39,744 nt of DNA from Rhizobiaceae bacterium (GTDB lineage: Bacteria > Pseudomonadota > Alphaproteobacteria > Rhizobiales > Rhizobiaceae), in the NCBI GenBank assembly GCA_019635775.1, contig JAHBYU010000024.1:1-39744 (forward strand). The letters run 5' to 3'. The number at the start of each line of letters is the position of its first letter. Position 1 is the stretch's first letter. Made by a program: the position numbers and the translations under genes. The notes under the pieces were generated by a model. It saw only the letters and a program-made list of their open reading frames with translations, ran no database searches and was not told where the DNA came from. Below are positions 25,164-32,771 of the stretch, in pieces.

Positions 25164-26228
25164 TCATGCCTTTGTGACAGGGCTGCCCGCAGGATCGGTT
25201 GGAATCTCGAAATTCTCGGCGGGCATCTTCAGCGTGTATTCAAGTGCGCCGTCGCCAATCTCCAGTCTCGCGCTTCCGTTCAGCGCGGCCGGGACCACGC
25301 GTTCAAGCGCTGTTCCGCCAAAGCGCTTCTGGCCCTTGTCGAGACTGTCCTTGCGCTTGATCTTTTCGGACCAGACCAGACAAAGGGAATCGTCAGGTTC
25401 CAGGACCGCACGCAATTTGGCATGACCCTCTGGTGTCGAAAGCGCACCATAGCTGATGGAATTCGCGATAAGTTCGTGCAGCGCCAGACCGACATGCAGT
25501 GATGCGTTGGGGTTAAGCCAAAACTTTTCGCCTTCCAGCGTCACGATCGAGGCAGGATCCGTGTTGTAGCGCGCTGCCTGTCCGTAGAGCAGGTCGCCCA
25601 GATCCGCCCCGCGCCAGTTGGACGACGTGACCAGATCCTGAGACGAAGCGAGGGAAAGTAGCCGCCCGCGGAAACCAACAAGGAACTCATCCACCGTAGT
25701 GGAATGTCTTCCGGTCTGCATCGCTATGCTCTGCACAATGGCCAGCATGTTGCGCGAACGATGACTGACCTCACGGAGCAGAACCCGCAGCGTCTGCTCG
25801 CGCTGCTTCTGTTGCGTCGTCTCGACGGCGGTCGTCACGATGCCACGAATCTCGCCCTGCGGTCCGACATCAGCGTCTATCCACAACGCGAACCACTGGC
25901 CGCCGTTCTGGGAGTGCCCGGGAACGCATATTTCGAGGTTTCTGGGTTGATTGTTCCTGCCCGACCCGTTGAGCACCTCAGTCTTGGCAGCAATGACGCT
26001 TTCGGCGGCCGGCGAGGGTAGAAAGTCTACGTCGGAGAGACCGATAACGCTCCCGGTCGACCAGCTTGCCGGAATGTTCTGCGCCCAGGTGACGCGCAGT
26101 TCCGGATTCTGGTAGAGAACCGATACCGCTGTGTTGCGCAATGCGCTAAGCATGCTGAAAGCGACATCGGGGTCGCTTCGTTGGACTGGAAAGGCTCCCT
26201 CGTCCTTTTCGTTCGATCCCGCCGCCAT
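25164..26228 (-). CDS. PAS-domain HWE/HisKA_2-family histidine kinase
   Basis: Soluble sensor kinase, 354 residues from ATG 26228 (a GTG at 26258 would add ten). A PAS domain occupies about residues 30-140 (ENPELR-like start NPELRVTWAQN, ending IVTTAVETTQQKQ). It is followed by the kinase core with phospho-accepting His156 (EVSHRSRN), the HELIANSISYGAL N-box and a VWSEKI segment. No membrane span, so it likely senses a cytoplasmic signal. Kinases of this class next to phyR (PhyK, LovK and relatives) phosphorylate PhyR. The neighbourhood makes that the leading proposal. Neither candidate start has a good ribosome-binding site. Confidence 0.85.
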   Translation of the reverse strand: MAAGSNEKDEGAFPVQRSDPDVAFSMLSALRNTAVSVLYQNPELRVTWAQNIPASWSTGSVIGLSDVDFLPSPAAESVIAAKTEVLNGSGRNNQPRNLEICVPGHSQNGGQWFALWIDADVGPQGEIRGIVTTAVETTQQKQREQTLRVLLREVSHRSRNMLAIVQSIAMQTGRHSTTVDEFLVGFRGRLLSLASSQDLVTSSNWRGADLGDLLYGQAARYNTDPASIVTLEGEKFWLNPNASLHVGLALHELIANSISYGALSTPEGHAKLRAVLEPDDSLCLVWSEKIKRKDSLDKGQKRFGGTALERVVPAALNGSARLEIGDGALEYTLKMPAENFEIPTDPAGSPVTKA

Positions 26229-26380
26229 GATGCTTGGTCTTGAATTGGAGGGCTTCACCGCATGAAGCCGACTGATCCTCTGTTCCTCGAAGGGGACCGC
26301 CGACCAACCCTCCGAAGAAGGCTGGCCGGCGGATTCTGGACGCCGTTTGAGGGGTGCGGCTTCCAGTTACGTTGGCTTGG

Positions 26381-26545
26381 CTATGCTCTGCGGAACAGCC
26401 CGGCCAGAAGCGAAATAACGAGGAAGGCGAGGAACACGAAGAACAGGATCTGCGCGATACCGGCAGACGTTCCCGCGATGCCGCCAAAGCCAAGCGCACC
26501 AGCGATGATGGCTACGACAAGAAAAACAAGGGCCCAGTAAAGCAT
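26381..26545 (-). CDS. DUF1328 small membrane protein
   Basis: A 54-residue protein read by eye from the minus strand: [20 protein letters not shown], then [16 protein letters not shown] and a second hydrophobic helix ending LLAGLFRRA. This is the two-helix DUF1328 (YtjA-like) inner-membrane family, at its normal length. AGGAG is 8 bases before ATG. It has its own exact EcfG promoter upstream and so should be induced in the general stress response. Its molecular role is unknown. Confidence 0.93.
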   Translation of the reverse strand: MLYWALVFLVVAIIAGALGFGGIAGTSAGIAQILFFVFLAFLVISLLAGLFRRA

Positions 26546-26578
26546 CGGTTCGATCTCCTAAATTCTGCTATGCCTCAA

Positions 26579-26603
26579 AACGAAACGCACCGGAGTTTGT
26601 TCC
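26579..26603 (-). promoter_or_regulatory. EcfG-type promoter for the DUF1328 gene
   Basis: On minus, GGAAC (26603-26599), 16 bases, CGTT (26582-26579), 33 bp before the DUF1328 start. Exact consensus match. Confidence 0.8.
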
Positions 26604-26615
26604 TGACAGGGTAAG

Positions 26616-26644
26616 AAAAAGGCCACCTTGCGGCAGCCTTTTTT
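26616..26644. terminator. Rho-independent terminator after phyR
   Basis: AAAAAGGC and GCCTTTTT arms around a 12-base loop with T runs in both directions. It lies 23 bp beyond the phyR stop on the minus strand and separates phyR from the DUF1328 promoter. Confidence 0.75.
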
Positions 26645-26666
26645 CACGGAATGGTACTGACCGGAC

Positions 26667-27461
26667 TCAGGCTGCCGCCTGTGCCTGCCTGTCGAAGAAA
26701 AGAGCCTGGCTGATCAACGCCTTCACCATCTCGGGATTGAAGGGCTTGGTTACCAGGAATGCCGGCTCGGGACGCTCGCCGGTGAGCAACCGCTCCGGAA
26801 ACGCCGTTATGAAAATCACGGGAACGTGGGCCGAAGCGAGGATCTCGTTGACAGCATCTATGCCCGAGCTGCCGTCGGCGAGCTGGATGTCGGCCAGGAT
26901 CATCTTGGCGCCAGTGCTCCTGAACAGTGTTGTGGCCTCCGCCTGTGTGCGGGCGATGCCGACGACCCTGTGCCCAAGGCTTTCGACCATCTGTTCGATA
27001 TCCATGGCGATAAGGGGTTCATCCTCTATTATAAGGATGTCGGTGGCCACCTGCCGCGAGATTTCCGCGCTTGCCTGAGCAAGCAGGTCCGAGAACTCCT
27101 TCTCGGAAACGTCTAGTACCTCGGCAGCCTGATCGTTGGAAAAGCCCTCGACCGCGACCAGAAGGAACGCCTGGCGCGCCTGCGGCGCTAGAGCGCCGAG
27201 ATTGGCGGCGGCACGCTGTTCCCATGCTGTCGGCGCCTTTTCCTGCGGTATCTTTATGGAGACCGAAGTGAACAATTGCGCGAACAGCCGATAAAGAGCG
27301 ATCCTGTCGGATGATGCCTTCGGAAAGATGCTGGTGTCGGCGATGATTGCTTCAAGCATTGCAGCGACCAGCGCGTCGCCGCTGTGTTGCGATCCGGATA
27401 CCGCGCGCGAGAACCGCCTCAGAAAAGGCAGATGCGGCGCGATCGTTGCGGACAAACTCAT
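26667..27461 (-). CDS. phyR: General stress response regulator PhyR
   Basis: 264-residue anti-anti-sigma response regulator. Residues 1-135 form the sigma-factor-like (EcfG-mimic) domain (MSLSATIAPHLPFLRRFSRA; the sigma-4-like FSNDQAAEVLDVSEKEF). Residues 140-260 form a receiver with acidic Glu146/Asp147, phospho-acceptor Asp191 (ILADIQLADG) and Lys239 (VTKPF). When phosphorylated it binds NepR and releases EcfG. ATG 27461 follows GGGAGAC; the in-frame start at 27539 would include promoter DNA. Divergent from nepR-ecfG, the classic arrangement. Confidence 0.96.
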   Translation of the reverse strand: MSLSATIAPHLPFLRRFSRAVSGSQHSGDALVAAMLEAIIADTSIFPKASSDRIALYRLFAQLFTSVSIKIPQEKAPTAWEQRAAANLGALAPQARQAFLLVAVEGFSNDQAAEVLDVSEKEFSDLLAQASAEISRQVATDILIIEDEPLIAMDIEQMVESLGHRVVGIARTQAEATTLFRSTGAKMILADIQLADGSSGIDAVNEILASAHVPVIFITAFPERLLTGERPEPAFLVTKPFNPEMVKALISQALFFDRQAQAAA

Positions 27462-27540
27462 AAATCCGTCTCCCTCAAATGACGCAGTGGGCAGAAAACC
27501 GGCTTGAACGTCAGCCAAGAGCCGTGCCCCACAACGCATA

Positions 27541-27565
27541 AACGCGGCTTATGAAAGAAGGTTCC
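27541..27565 (-). promoter_or_regulatory. EcfG-type promoter for phyR
   Basis: On minus, GGAAC (27565-27561), 16 bases, CGTT (27544-27541), about 80 bp before the phyR start. Its -35 is only 20 bp from the -35 of the divergent nepR promoter. Autoregulation of phyR by EcfG is established in related bacteria. Confidence 0.85.
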
Positions 27566-27585
27566 AAACTTTTTCATGACCTGAC

Positions 27586-27610
27586 GGAACCAAAGCTCGC
27601 TCTTTGCGTT
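27586..27610 (+). promoter_or_regulatory. EcfG-type promoter for nepR-ecfG
   Basis: GGAAC (27586-27590), 16 bases, CGTT (27607-27610), 118 bp before nepR. Exact consensus match, giving positive feedback on ecfG together with its inhibitor. Confidence 0.85.
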
Positions 27611-27727
27611 TATGGGTCCGGAATGCAACTGCCCCAAGGGGGAGCGCCTGGTTTCATTATCATGGGGAAACCGGTCTCGTGATATGAAGCTGCTCGTAGA
27701 TCTGGGGATAGAAGGGCGAATACCATC

Positions 27728-27925
27728 ATGACGAAAAAAATCAGCGCCGCGCAGGCTACCACCGTGCGCCGGCCGTCGACAGCCGATCCTCTGGGGCCGA
27801 ACTCCGAGATCGGGCGCAAGCTGAAGCAGTATTACGATGATCTGGTGTCCGATGAGATACCGGATCGGTTTGCGTCGCTCCTGGCACAACTCGAAGAAGC
27901 CCGGCCGGCGCAAAAAGAGGATTGA
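27728..27925 (+). CDS. nepR: Anti-sigma factor NepR
   Basis: 65-residue inhibitor of EcfG. The conserved core is visible as GPNSEIGRKLKQYYDDLVSD followed by EIPDRFASLLAQLEE, two helices that clamp the sigma factor. The N-terminus is basic and disordered, as in the family. It is displaced by phosphorylated PhyR. The stop lies 5 bp before the ecfG start, so the inhibitor and its sigma factor are co-translated. Confidence 0.94.
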   Translation: MTKKISAAQATTVRRPSTADPLGPNSEIGRKLKQYYDDLVSDEIPDRFASLLAQLEEARPAQKED

Positions 27926-27930
27926 TCCGC

Positions 27931-28479
27931 ATGGCGGTTTCCCAGGACTTCAAGGCCGATCTGCTCGCGGCCATTCCGAGCCTGCGCGCATTCGCCATGT
28001 CGCTGGCGCAGGGCGGAGACAAGGCAGACGATCTTGTGCAGGAAACGCTCGTCAAGGCGTGGGACAAGCACGAAAGCTTCCAGATGGGCACAAACCTGAA
28101 GGCCTGGCTTTTCACCATCCTTCGCAACGAGTTCTATTCGCAGATGCGCAAGCGCGGCCGCGAGGTGCAGGATTCCGATGGCATCATGACCGGCAGGTTG
28201 GCGGTGCATCCAGCGCAGCACGGGCAACTGGACCTCGACGATTTCAGGACCGCGCTGGAACAATTGCCTGAAGACCAGCGAGAGGCCATCATCCTCATTG
28301 GAGCATCCGGCTTTTCCTATGAGGAGGCCGCCGAGATCTGCGATTGCGCGGTCGGAACAATCAAGAGCCGGGTCAGCCGCGCCCGTACGCGGCTTCAGGA
28401 TATCCTCCAGATTTCAGGTGAGGCGGATTTCGGCCCCGATGCGATAGCGTCGCAGGTCATGGGGTCCAGCGCAGCCTGA
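27931..28479 (+). CDS. ecfG: General stress ECF sigma factor EcfG
   Basis: 182-residue ECF15-group sigma factor. Region 2 includes ADDLVQETLVKAWDKHESF and NLKAWLFTILRNEFY; region 4 includes LPEDQREAIILIGASGFSYE and GTIKSRVSRARTRL. It directs RNA polymerase to GGAAC/CGTT promoters, of which six exact examples occur around it. ATG 27931 has AGAGGA 8 bases upstream; TTG 27922 is in frame but overlaps the nepR stop. The C-terminal extension after region 4 (about 25 residues) is common in rhizobial copies. Confidence 0.95.
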   Translation: MAVSQDFKADLLAAIPSLRAFAMSLAQGGDKADDLVQETLVKAWDKHESFQMGTNLKAWLFTILRNEFYSQMRKRGREVQDSDGIMTGRLAVHPAQHGQLDLDDFRTALEQLPEDQREAIILIGASGFSYEEAAEICDCAVGTIKSRVSRARTRLQDILQISGEADFGPDAIASQVMGSSAA

Positions 28480-28541
28480 CAACGCGAACCGCCGGTATCC
28501 AATTTTTGCGTCAACCCCTTTGACATTCGGGGGCAGGCGTC

Positions 28542-28566
28542 GGAACTTCGCCCTGTGCGCGGCGTT
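28542..28566 (+). promoter_or_regulatory. EcfG-type promoter for the DUF883/holin-like pair
   Basis: GGAAC (28542-28546), 16 bases, CGTT (28563-28566), 29 bp before the DUF883 gene start. Exact consensus match, separate from the ecfG promoter upstream. Confidence 0.8.
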
Positions 28567-28595
28567 GAATGCACACAATTCAAGGAGTGAAAGTC

Positions 28596-28922
28596 ATGGC
28601 CAATGCGGCAACCGGCAAGGCAGGCGATGCAAAGGACTATGCGGAACTTGAGGCCGAGATCAAGCAATTGAAGGCGGAACTCGAAAAGCTCGCGAAAATG
28701 GCGCAGGCGACCGGCGAGCGCGGGTATGGAACTGCCAAGAGAGCCGCTGCGCTCGGCGCCGAACAGTTGATTGCCCAGGGCGAGGCGAAGTTCGAGGACC
28801 TGCGCGCGACCGCCAGGGACATTGAAGATCAGGTCCTGTCGCATGTCCGCGAGAAGCCCGTTACGTCACTTGCGATTGCTGCTGGGGTCGGCTTCCTTTT
28901 TGCTCTGATCGCCCGACGCTGA
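28596..28922 (+). CDS. DUF883 (ElaB/YqjD-like) membrane-anchored protein
   Basis: 108-residue protein with a long charged amphipathic helix region (residues 12-90, coiled-coil-like ELEAEIKQLKAELEKL) and one C-terminal membrane helix (PVTSLAIAAGVGFLFALI), ending in Ala-Arg-Arg. This is the ElaB/YqjD/DUF883 layout; E. coli YqjD tethers ribosomes to the inner membrane in stationary phase. AAGGAGTG precedes ATG 28596. Forms an operon with the next gene under an exact EcfG promoter. Confidence 0.88.
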   Translation: MANAATGKAGDAKDYAELEAEIKQLKAELEKLAKMAQATGERGYGTAKRAAALGAEQLIAQGEAKFEDLRATARDIEDQVLSHVREKPVTSLAIAAGVGFLFALIARR

Positions 28923-28928
28923 TCCTCG

Positions 28929-29381
28929 ATGCTGGCGTCGCTCCTCGCGGGTCTGGCATCGGGTGAAACCGTCGCAGCGCTCAGGCGCGCACGGCGGGCC
29001 GCTTTCGTATACGCTATCGCCGGCGTCACCGCCCTGGCGGGCGTCGGCTTTTTCGTTGGCGCGATTTACATATGGCTCGCCGGGAAGTACGGCAGTCTCC
29101 ATGCAGCCCTCATTCTAGGCGCGGCATTCCTCTTCATCGCGATCATGGTATTGTTGATCGACCGTCTTACTGCGGGTTCACGTTCCCGCAAGGTCGCCCA
29201 ACAGCGCAAGTCCGATCTCGCTGCTGTTGGAGTTGCGGCCAGCCTCGCCATCCTTCCCGGATTGTTGCGCAGGCCGCTTGGGCTCGGCACAGTCCTGTTG
29301 CCTGCGGCCGCAGTCATCGCCTATGCGATCTATCGTGAGAACGTCCGGGCAAAGCCCCGCGACCCGCTCGACGAAGGCTGA
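28929..29381 (+). CDS. Holin-like (YqjE/DUF1469-type) inner-membrane protein
   Basis: 150 residues. Two adjacent membrane helices (about 25-45 and 58-78, AFVYAIAGVTALAGVGFF and HAALILGAAFLFIAIMVLL) are followed by a basic stretch and a further hydrophobic region near 95-130. It resembles YqjE/phage-holin-family proteins that sit next to YqjD-like genes, exactly as here, 6 bp downstream of the DUF883 gene. Probably an envelope-stress protein, not a real phage holin. No phage genes are nearby. Confidence 0.8.
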   Translation: MLASLLAGLASGETVAALRRARRAAFVYAIAGVTALAGVGFFVGAIYIWLAGKYGSLHAALILGAAFLFIAIMVLLIDRLTAGSRSRKVAQQRKSDLAAVGVAASLAILPGLLRRPLGLGTVLLPAAAVIAYAIYRENVRAKPRDPLDEG

Positions 29382-29448
29382 CGTCTTCGCGGAACCACCT
29401 GCCCTCTCGATGCATTGACCGGTCAACATACGCAGTAAGGAACCGATC

Positions 29449-29661
29449 ATGCAGCAAGAAACGCAGAATTTTCGGACACGTGAGGTCCCCGCCACCAGAG
29501 TTCGGCAGGGCAGGTGGGGCGTACAGATTCTGATCGTCCTTATCGTCAGTCTGGCGCTCGCAATGGCTGTCTGGTTTGGCCTGGAGTTCTACGGCCAGTC
29601 GATTGACGCGCAGAGCGTGGACTCACCGGGCGCTACTACGGATGCTGCTCCCAATCCCTGA
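29449..29661 (+). CDS. Small single-span membrane protein, 70 residues
   Basis: Not recognised. Charged N-terminus (MQQETQNFRTREVPATRVRQ), one membrane helix at about 24-46 (ILIVLIVSLALAMAVWFGLE), and a short acidic, Pro/Thr-rich tail likely outside. AAGGAA precedes the ATG. GGAAC at 29391 is followed by TT at the 18-19-base spacing reported for Sinorhizobium RpoE2 promoters, but not by CGTT, so stress control is possible but weakly supported. Ends at a terminator. Confidence 0.72.
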   Translation: MQQETQNFRTREVPATRVRQGRWGVQILIVLIVSLALAMAVWFGLEFYGQSIDAQSVDSPGATTDAAPNP

Positions 29662-29688
29662 CTTCGGTATCATCTCATCCAAATTTCG

Positions 29689-29719
29689 GGCGATCGGTCA
29701 AATTGGCCGGTCGCCTTTT
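29689..29719 (+). terminator. Rho-independent terminator
   Basis: Stem GGCGATCGG and CCGGTCGCC (one G-T pair) with a 9-base loop and TTTT after it, 27 bp past the stop of the 70-residue membrane protein gene. Confidence 0.65.
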
Positions 29720-29868
29720 GCGTTGCAAGTGCCGTTCCTGCCTGGCCGGTGCGGGGGCGGCCTGTGCCGACCCGTGATGGACTGCGGTGCGATTGCGAGG
29801 AGCACGGCGTACGATCTGCTCGTGTCGCGCGAGAGACGGATATCATTGAATCCGAAGCAGGTTTCTTC

Positions 29869-29893
29869 GGAACGGATTCACCGGCATCACGTT
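29869..29893 (+). promoter_or_regulatory. EcfG-type promoter for the PRC-barrel gene
   Basis: GGAAC (29869-29873), 16 bases, CGTT (29890-29893), giving a leader of about 95 bases before ATG 29995. Exact consensus match. The stretch from 29720 to 29868 holds no convincing gene. Confidence 0.8.
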
Positions 29894-29994
29894 GTGTGGG
29901 TGTGACGACGCACCGGCCCTCCCCAGCGACGAGTCAGGCCAGCGCGTCGATGCATGAGATCTTTTACGGAAACCACGCACGAGGAGAATCTAAC

Positions 29995-30942
29995 ATGATC
30001 CGCACTCTGTTTGCCACCACGGCTTTGGCCACTCTGCTTGCTACCGGTGCCTATGCGCAGGAAGCAACCACCCCGGCTCCTGCCACCACCGCGGACCCTG
30101 CCGCTCCGATGACGCAGGAAGCTGCACCGGCTGCCATGAAGGCTGACGGCCATCTTGCCTCGCAGATCATCGGCGAGAACGTCTACAACAGCACGGCCGA
30201 CGACGCCGAGCATATTGGTGATGTCACCGACATCGTCATCGACGCGGAAGGAAACATCCAGGCGGTTGTTGTTGGTGTCGGCGGCTTCCTTGGCCTCGGC
30301 CAGAAGGACGTAGCGGTCGACTTCGCACAGCTCGACTGGGCTGAACGTGACGGCGACCGTTGGCTGGTTGCCGCGATGAGCAAGGAGCAGCTTGAGCAGC
30401 AGGCCGAATTCGATCGCAGTGCGTATGAGCCTGCTCCCGCACAGACAACGGCTGCCAACGATCCCGCAGCCGCTCCGGGTGCAGCGACGGTGCCCGCCGA
30501 TCCGGCAGCATCCGGCCAGATGGCTGAAGGCACGACGGCCGATCCGGCTGCTCCTGCGGCGGATTCCACGATGGACCAGACCACGACCGCCGCTATCGAT
30601 CGTTCGACGCTCACCGAGCTTCCGGCTGACAAGATCACCGCGGACGAACTCATTGGCACGACCGTCTACGGTGCCAATGATGCGGACGTCGGCGACATCG
30701 GCGACGTTGTCCTGACAGCGGACGGCAAGATCGACGCCTATCTGGTTGACGTCGGCGGGTTCCTTGGTCTTGGCGCCAAGCAGGTTGCCCTCGGAAGCGA
30801 CAATCTCGCTTTCATGACCGACGCCGACGGCAACAAGTATCTGTATACCAACTTCACCAAGGAGCAGTTGGAAGCAGCCCCTGCCTACGACAAGGCGACC
30901 TTTGCCGACAAGCGTGACGAACAGCGTCTGCTGGTTCAGTAA
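29995..30942 (+). CDS. Exported protein with two PRC-barrel domains
   Basis: 315 residues with a signal peptide (MIRTLFATTALATLLATGAYA, cut before QE). Two PRC-barrel-like domains, roughly 47-130 and 205-290, share the hallmark VGGFLGLG and the pattern (D)IVIDAEGNIQAVVV / VVLTADGKIDAYLV. An Ala/Pro/Thr-rich linker joins them. Periplasmic PRC-barrel proteins of this kind are abundant in rhizobia and often stress-induced; their partner is not known. ATG 29995 has GAGGAGA upstream; the open frame from 29749 runs through the promoter and is rejected. Confidence 0.88.
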   Translation: MIRTLFATTALATLLATGAYAQEATTPAPATTADPAAPMTQEAAPAAMKADGHLASQIIGENVYNSTADDAEHIGDVTDIVIDAEGNIQAVVVGVGGFLGLGQKDVAVDFAQLDWAERDGDRWLVAAMSKEQLEQQAEFDRSAYEPAPAQTTAANDPAAAPGAATVPADPAASGQMAEGTTADPAAPAADSTMDQTTTAAIDRSTLTELPADKITADELIGTTVYGANDADVGDIGDVVLTADGKIDAYLVDVGGFLGLGAKQVALGSDNLAFMTDADGNKYLYTNFTKEQLEAAPAYDKATFADKRDEQRLLVQ

Positions 30943-30963
30943 CGCGTATCGCAGCGTAAGATG

Positions 30964-30990
30964 AAAGCCCGCGCCTCGGCGCGGGCTTTT
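30964..30990. terminator. Bidirectional terminator
   Basis: Arms AAAGCCCGCGC and GCGCGGGCTTT around CTCG, with T and A runs on either side, placed between the convergent PRC-barrel gene (plus) and the sulfatase-like gene (minus). Confidence 0.88.
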
Positions 30991-31008
30991 GTCGTCTGCG
31001 CTTTGCCG

Positions 31009-32568
31009 TCAATAGATGGGCAGCGGTGCGACATCACCCGCCACACCGTCTTCGGTGAGAGCGGAAAGCGCAAGCGACTGGTCAAGATGTTCGGCGCGCC
31101 AGGCAAGCAGCCTTTCGGCAAAGTCCAGCCTCACCGCAGCGCAGGAAGGGTCGCCGGCAAGGTTGTGGAGTTCTTCCGGATCCTCCTTCATATTATAGAG
31201 GAGGGGCGGCAGGCCTCCCCCGAAATGCACGTATTTCCATTCCTCGCCCCTCAGGACGGCCAGGTTGCATTGCTGCGATCTGATCTGGAAATGCCGTTCT
31301 GGTCGTCCTTTTTCGATCGACCGGAAATCGAACTCCCAATGTGCCGCATCGCGCCAGTCGGACGGCTGCCTGCCCTCCAGGAACGGCCTGAGGGATCTGC
31401 CGTCGAGATGGGCTGGCGGGGTTGCTCCAAGCAGTTCCAGCAGGGTCGGCATGATGTCTACGGCTTCGGTGAAATGATCCACGACTGAGCCGGCCGCCTT
31501 TCGCCGTTGGGGATCGCGAACGATCAGCGGGATATGATAGCTCTGGTCGAAGAAGCCGCCCTTGCCGAGCATGAAATGGTCGCCCATCATCTCGGCGTGA
31601 TCGGAGGTCAGGACGATGATCGTGTTGTTCCAGCTTCCGGCGCTACGGAGCGCCGCCCATAGCCGGCCAAGCTGTGCGTCCATTTCAGAGATCATGCCCC
31701 AGTAGATCGCCCGGATCGCTCTGAAATCCACTTCGGTGAAGTTGCGCACCTTGCCCTTCATGCCGGGCAGGAATTTCCCCTTTTTCTGCCGGCTGATCAC
31801 ATAGTCGAGGAAGGGATGCGTCTCCGCCTCGCTCGACCACGACGTGCCGCGCCTGAAGTCCGGGCCGCCAGCCGGATCGTACATGCTGTTGTAGGGCTCC
31901 GGCACGATGAACGGAGGATGTGGGCTGAAGAAGGACAGGTGCGCAAACCATCCTCTTCCAGAGCTTGGATCCTGTTCGCCAAGCCATCTGATGAATTCCC
32001 CGGCCAGGAACGCAGCCGGTGTCTCATCCGCCTTGTACACCGGTGGGTCATTGCTGACCGTCTTTCCCGAGCCACTGGCGGACCGGTGGATATCCGGGAA
32101 GCCCGCCGATGCGTCGACCCCACGTGCGGAAAGCCATGAGAGCCACGGCTTTTGATGCTCCGGCAGCAGCTGCCGGACCGTGAATCCGGGCAATACCCCT
32201 TCATAGGTCCGTAGCACCGGATCATCAGGCGCGTGATAGCGCGGATCGGGGGACACGTCTGTATAGCCGAAGAGTGTCGGGTCGTAGCCAAACGCACGCG
32301 CTGCAAGTGCGATGTTTCCGTGGCGCCTGTCGAGCGGGGTCCCGTTGCGGCACACGCGGTTGTTCATCTGGGAGAGCCCCGTATAGAGGCAGGCGCGCGC
32401 CGGCGAGCACGGCGCTGCTCCGCCATAGTGCCGCCGGAAAAGCACCCCTTCGGTTGCGAGTGCGTCGCTGTTGGGGGTTTTCACCACCGGATGGCCCGCT
32501 ATCGAAAGCGAGTCGCCACGCCATTGGTCGCAGGTGATGATCAGGACGTTGGGTTTTGCACGCGCCAT
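31009..32568 (-). CDS. Sulfatase / phosphonate monoester hydrolase-like enzyme
   Basis: 519-residue member of the alkaline-phosphatase-superfamily sulfatases. The formylglycine motif C-S-P-A-R (Cys54 to Arg58, in APCSPARACLYTG) is intact. Metal ligands include Asp14 (ITCDQWRGDS) and the SDHAEMMGDH segment. The regions LSQMNNRVCRNGTPLD and FGYDPTLFGYTDVSPDPR look like Rhizobium phosphonate/phosphate monoester hydrolase, more than choline- or aryl-sulfatase. No signal peptide, so cytoplasmic. ATG 32568 follows GGGGG; the frame extends upstream to 32772 but without a good start. Substrate unproven. Confidence 0.86.
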   Translation of the reverse strand: MARAKPNVLIITCDQWRGDSLSIAGHPVVKTPNSDALATEGVLFRRHYGGAAPCSPARACLYTGLSQMNNRVCRNGTPLDRRHGNIALAARAFGYDPTLFGYTDVSPDPRYHAPDDPVLRTYEGVLPGFTVRQLLPEHQKPWLSWLSARGVDASAGFPDIHRSASGSGKTVSNDPPVYKADETPAAFLAGEFIRWLGEQDPSSGRGWFAHLSFFSPHPPFIVPEPYNSMYDPAGGPDFRRGTSWSSEAETHPFLDYVISRQKKGKFLPGMKGKVRNFTEVDFRAIRAIYWGMISEMDAQLGRLWAALRSAGSWNNTIIVLTSDHAEMMGDHFMLGKGGFFDQSYHIPLIVRDPQRRKAAGSVVDHFTEAVDIMPTLLELLGATPPAHLDGRSLRPFLEGRQPSDWRDAAHWEFDFRSIEKGRPERHFQIRSQQCNLAVLRGEEWKYVHFGGGLPPLLYNMKEDPEELHNLAGDPSCAAVRLDFAERLLAWRAEHLDQSLALSALTEDGVAGDVAPLPIY

Positions 32569-32657
32569 GAGACCCCCGCGGTTGGTGAGGTCATGGAGCA
32601 GAATTCTCAGGCTGCTTGCAAGGGTTAGAGCGCTGGTGTCCGATAGGTCGACCTTTC

Positions 32658-32674
32658 GTTCACTAATTGAGAAC
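32658..32674. promoter_or_regulatory. Candidate operator in the divergent region
   Basis: Imperfect palindrome GTTC-N9-GAAC (inner positions partly symmetrical, 12 of 17) in the 203-bp region between the sulfatase-like gene (minus) and the VOC gene (plus). A dimeric repressor such as a MarR, TetR or HxlR protein could bind it. No such regulator is encoded nearby. Confidence 0.3.
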
Positions 32675-32771
32675 AGTCCATGCATTGATTGACGTCTTTT
32701 TGTGAACGTATGAATGGACGACATAGGGTTCATCGAAAGCGGCATGCGCCGCATGAAGGAAGGAGCCGACA

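Noticed and set aside
28929-29381. Phage holin, hence prophage remnant
   Set aside because: No phage genes nearby; the DUF883 neighbour and EcfG promoter fit the bacterial YqjD/YqjE-like pair.
29391-29416. GGAAC element upstream of the 70-residue membrane protein
   Set aside because: The -10 is CATT-like at 17 bases and not CGTT at 16. Kept only as a remark in the gene entry.
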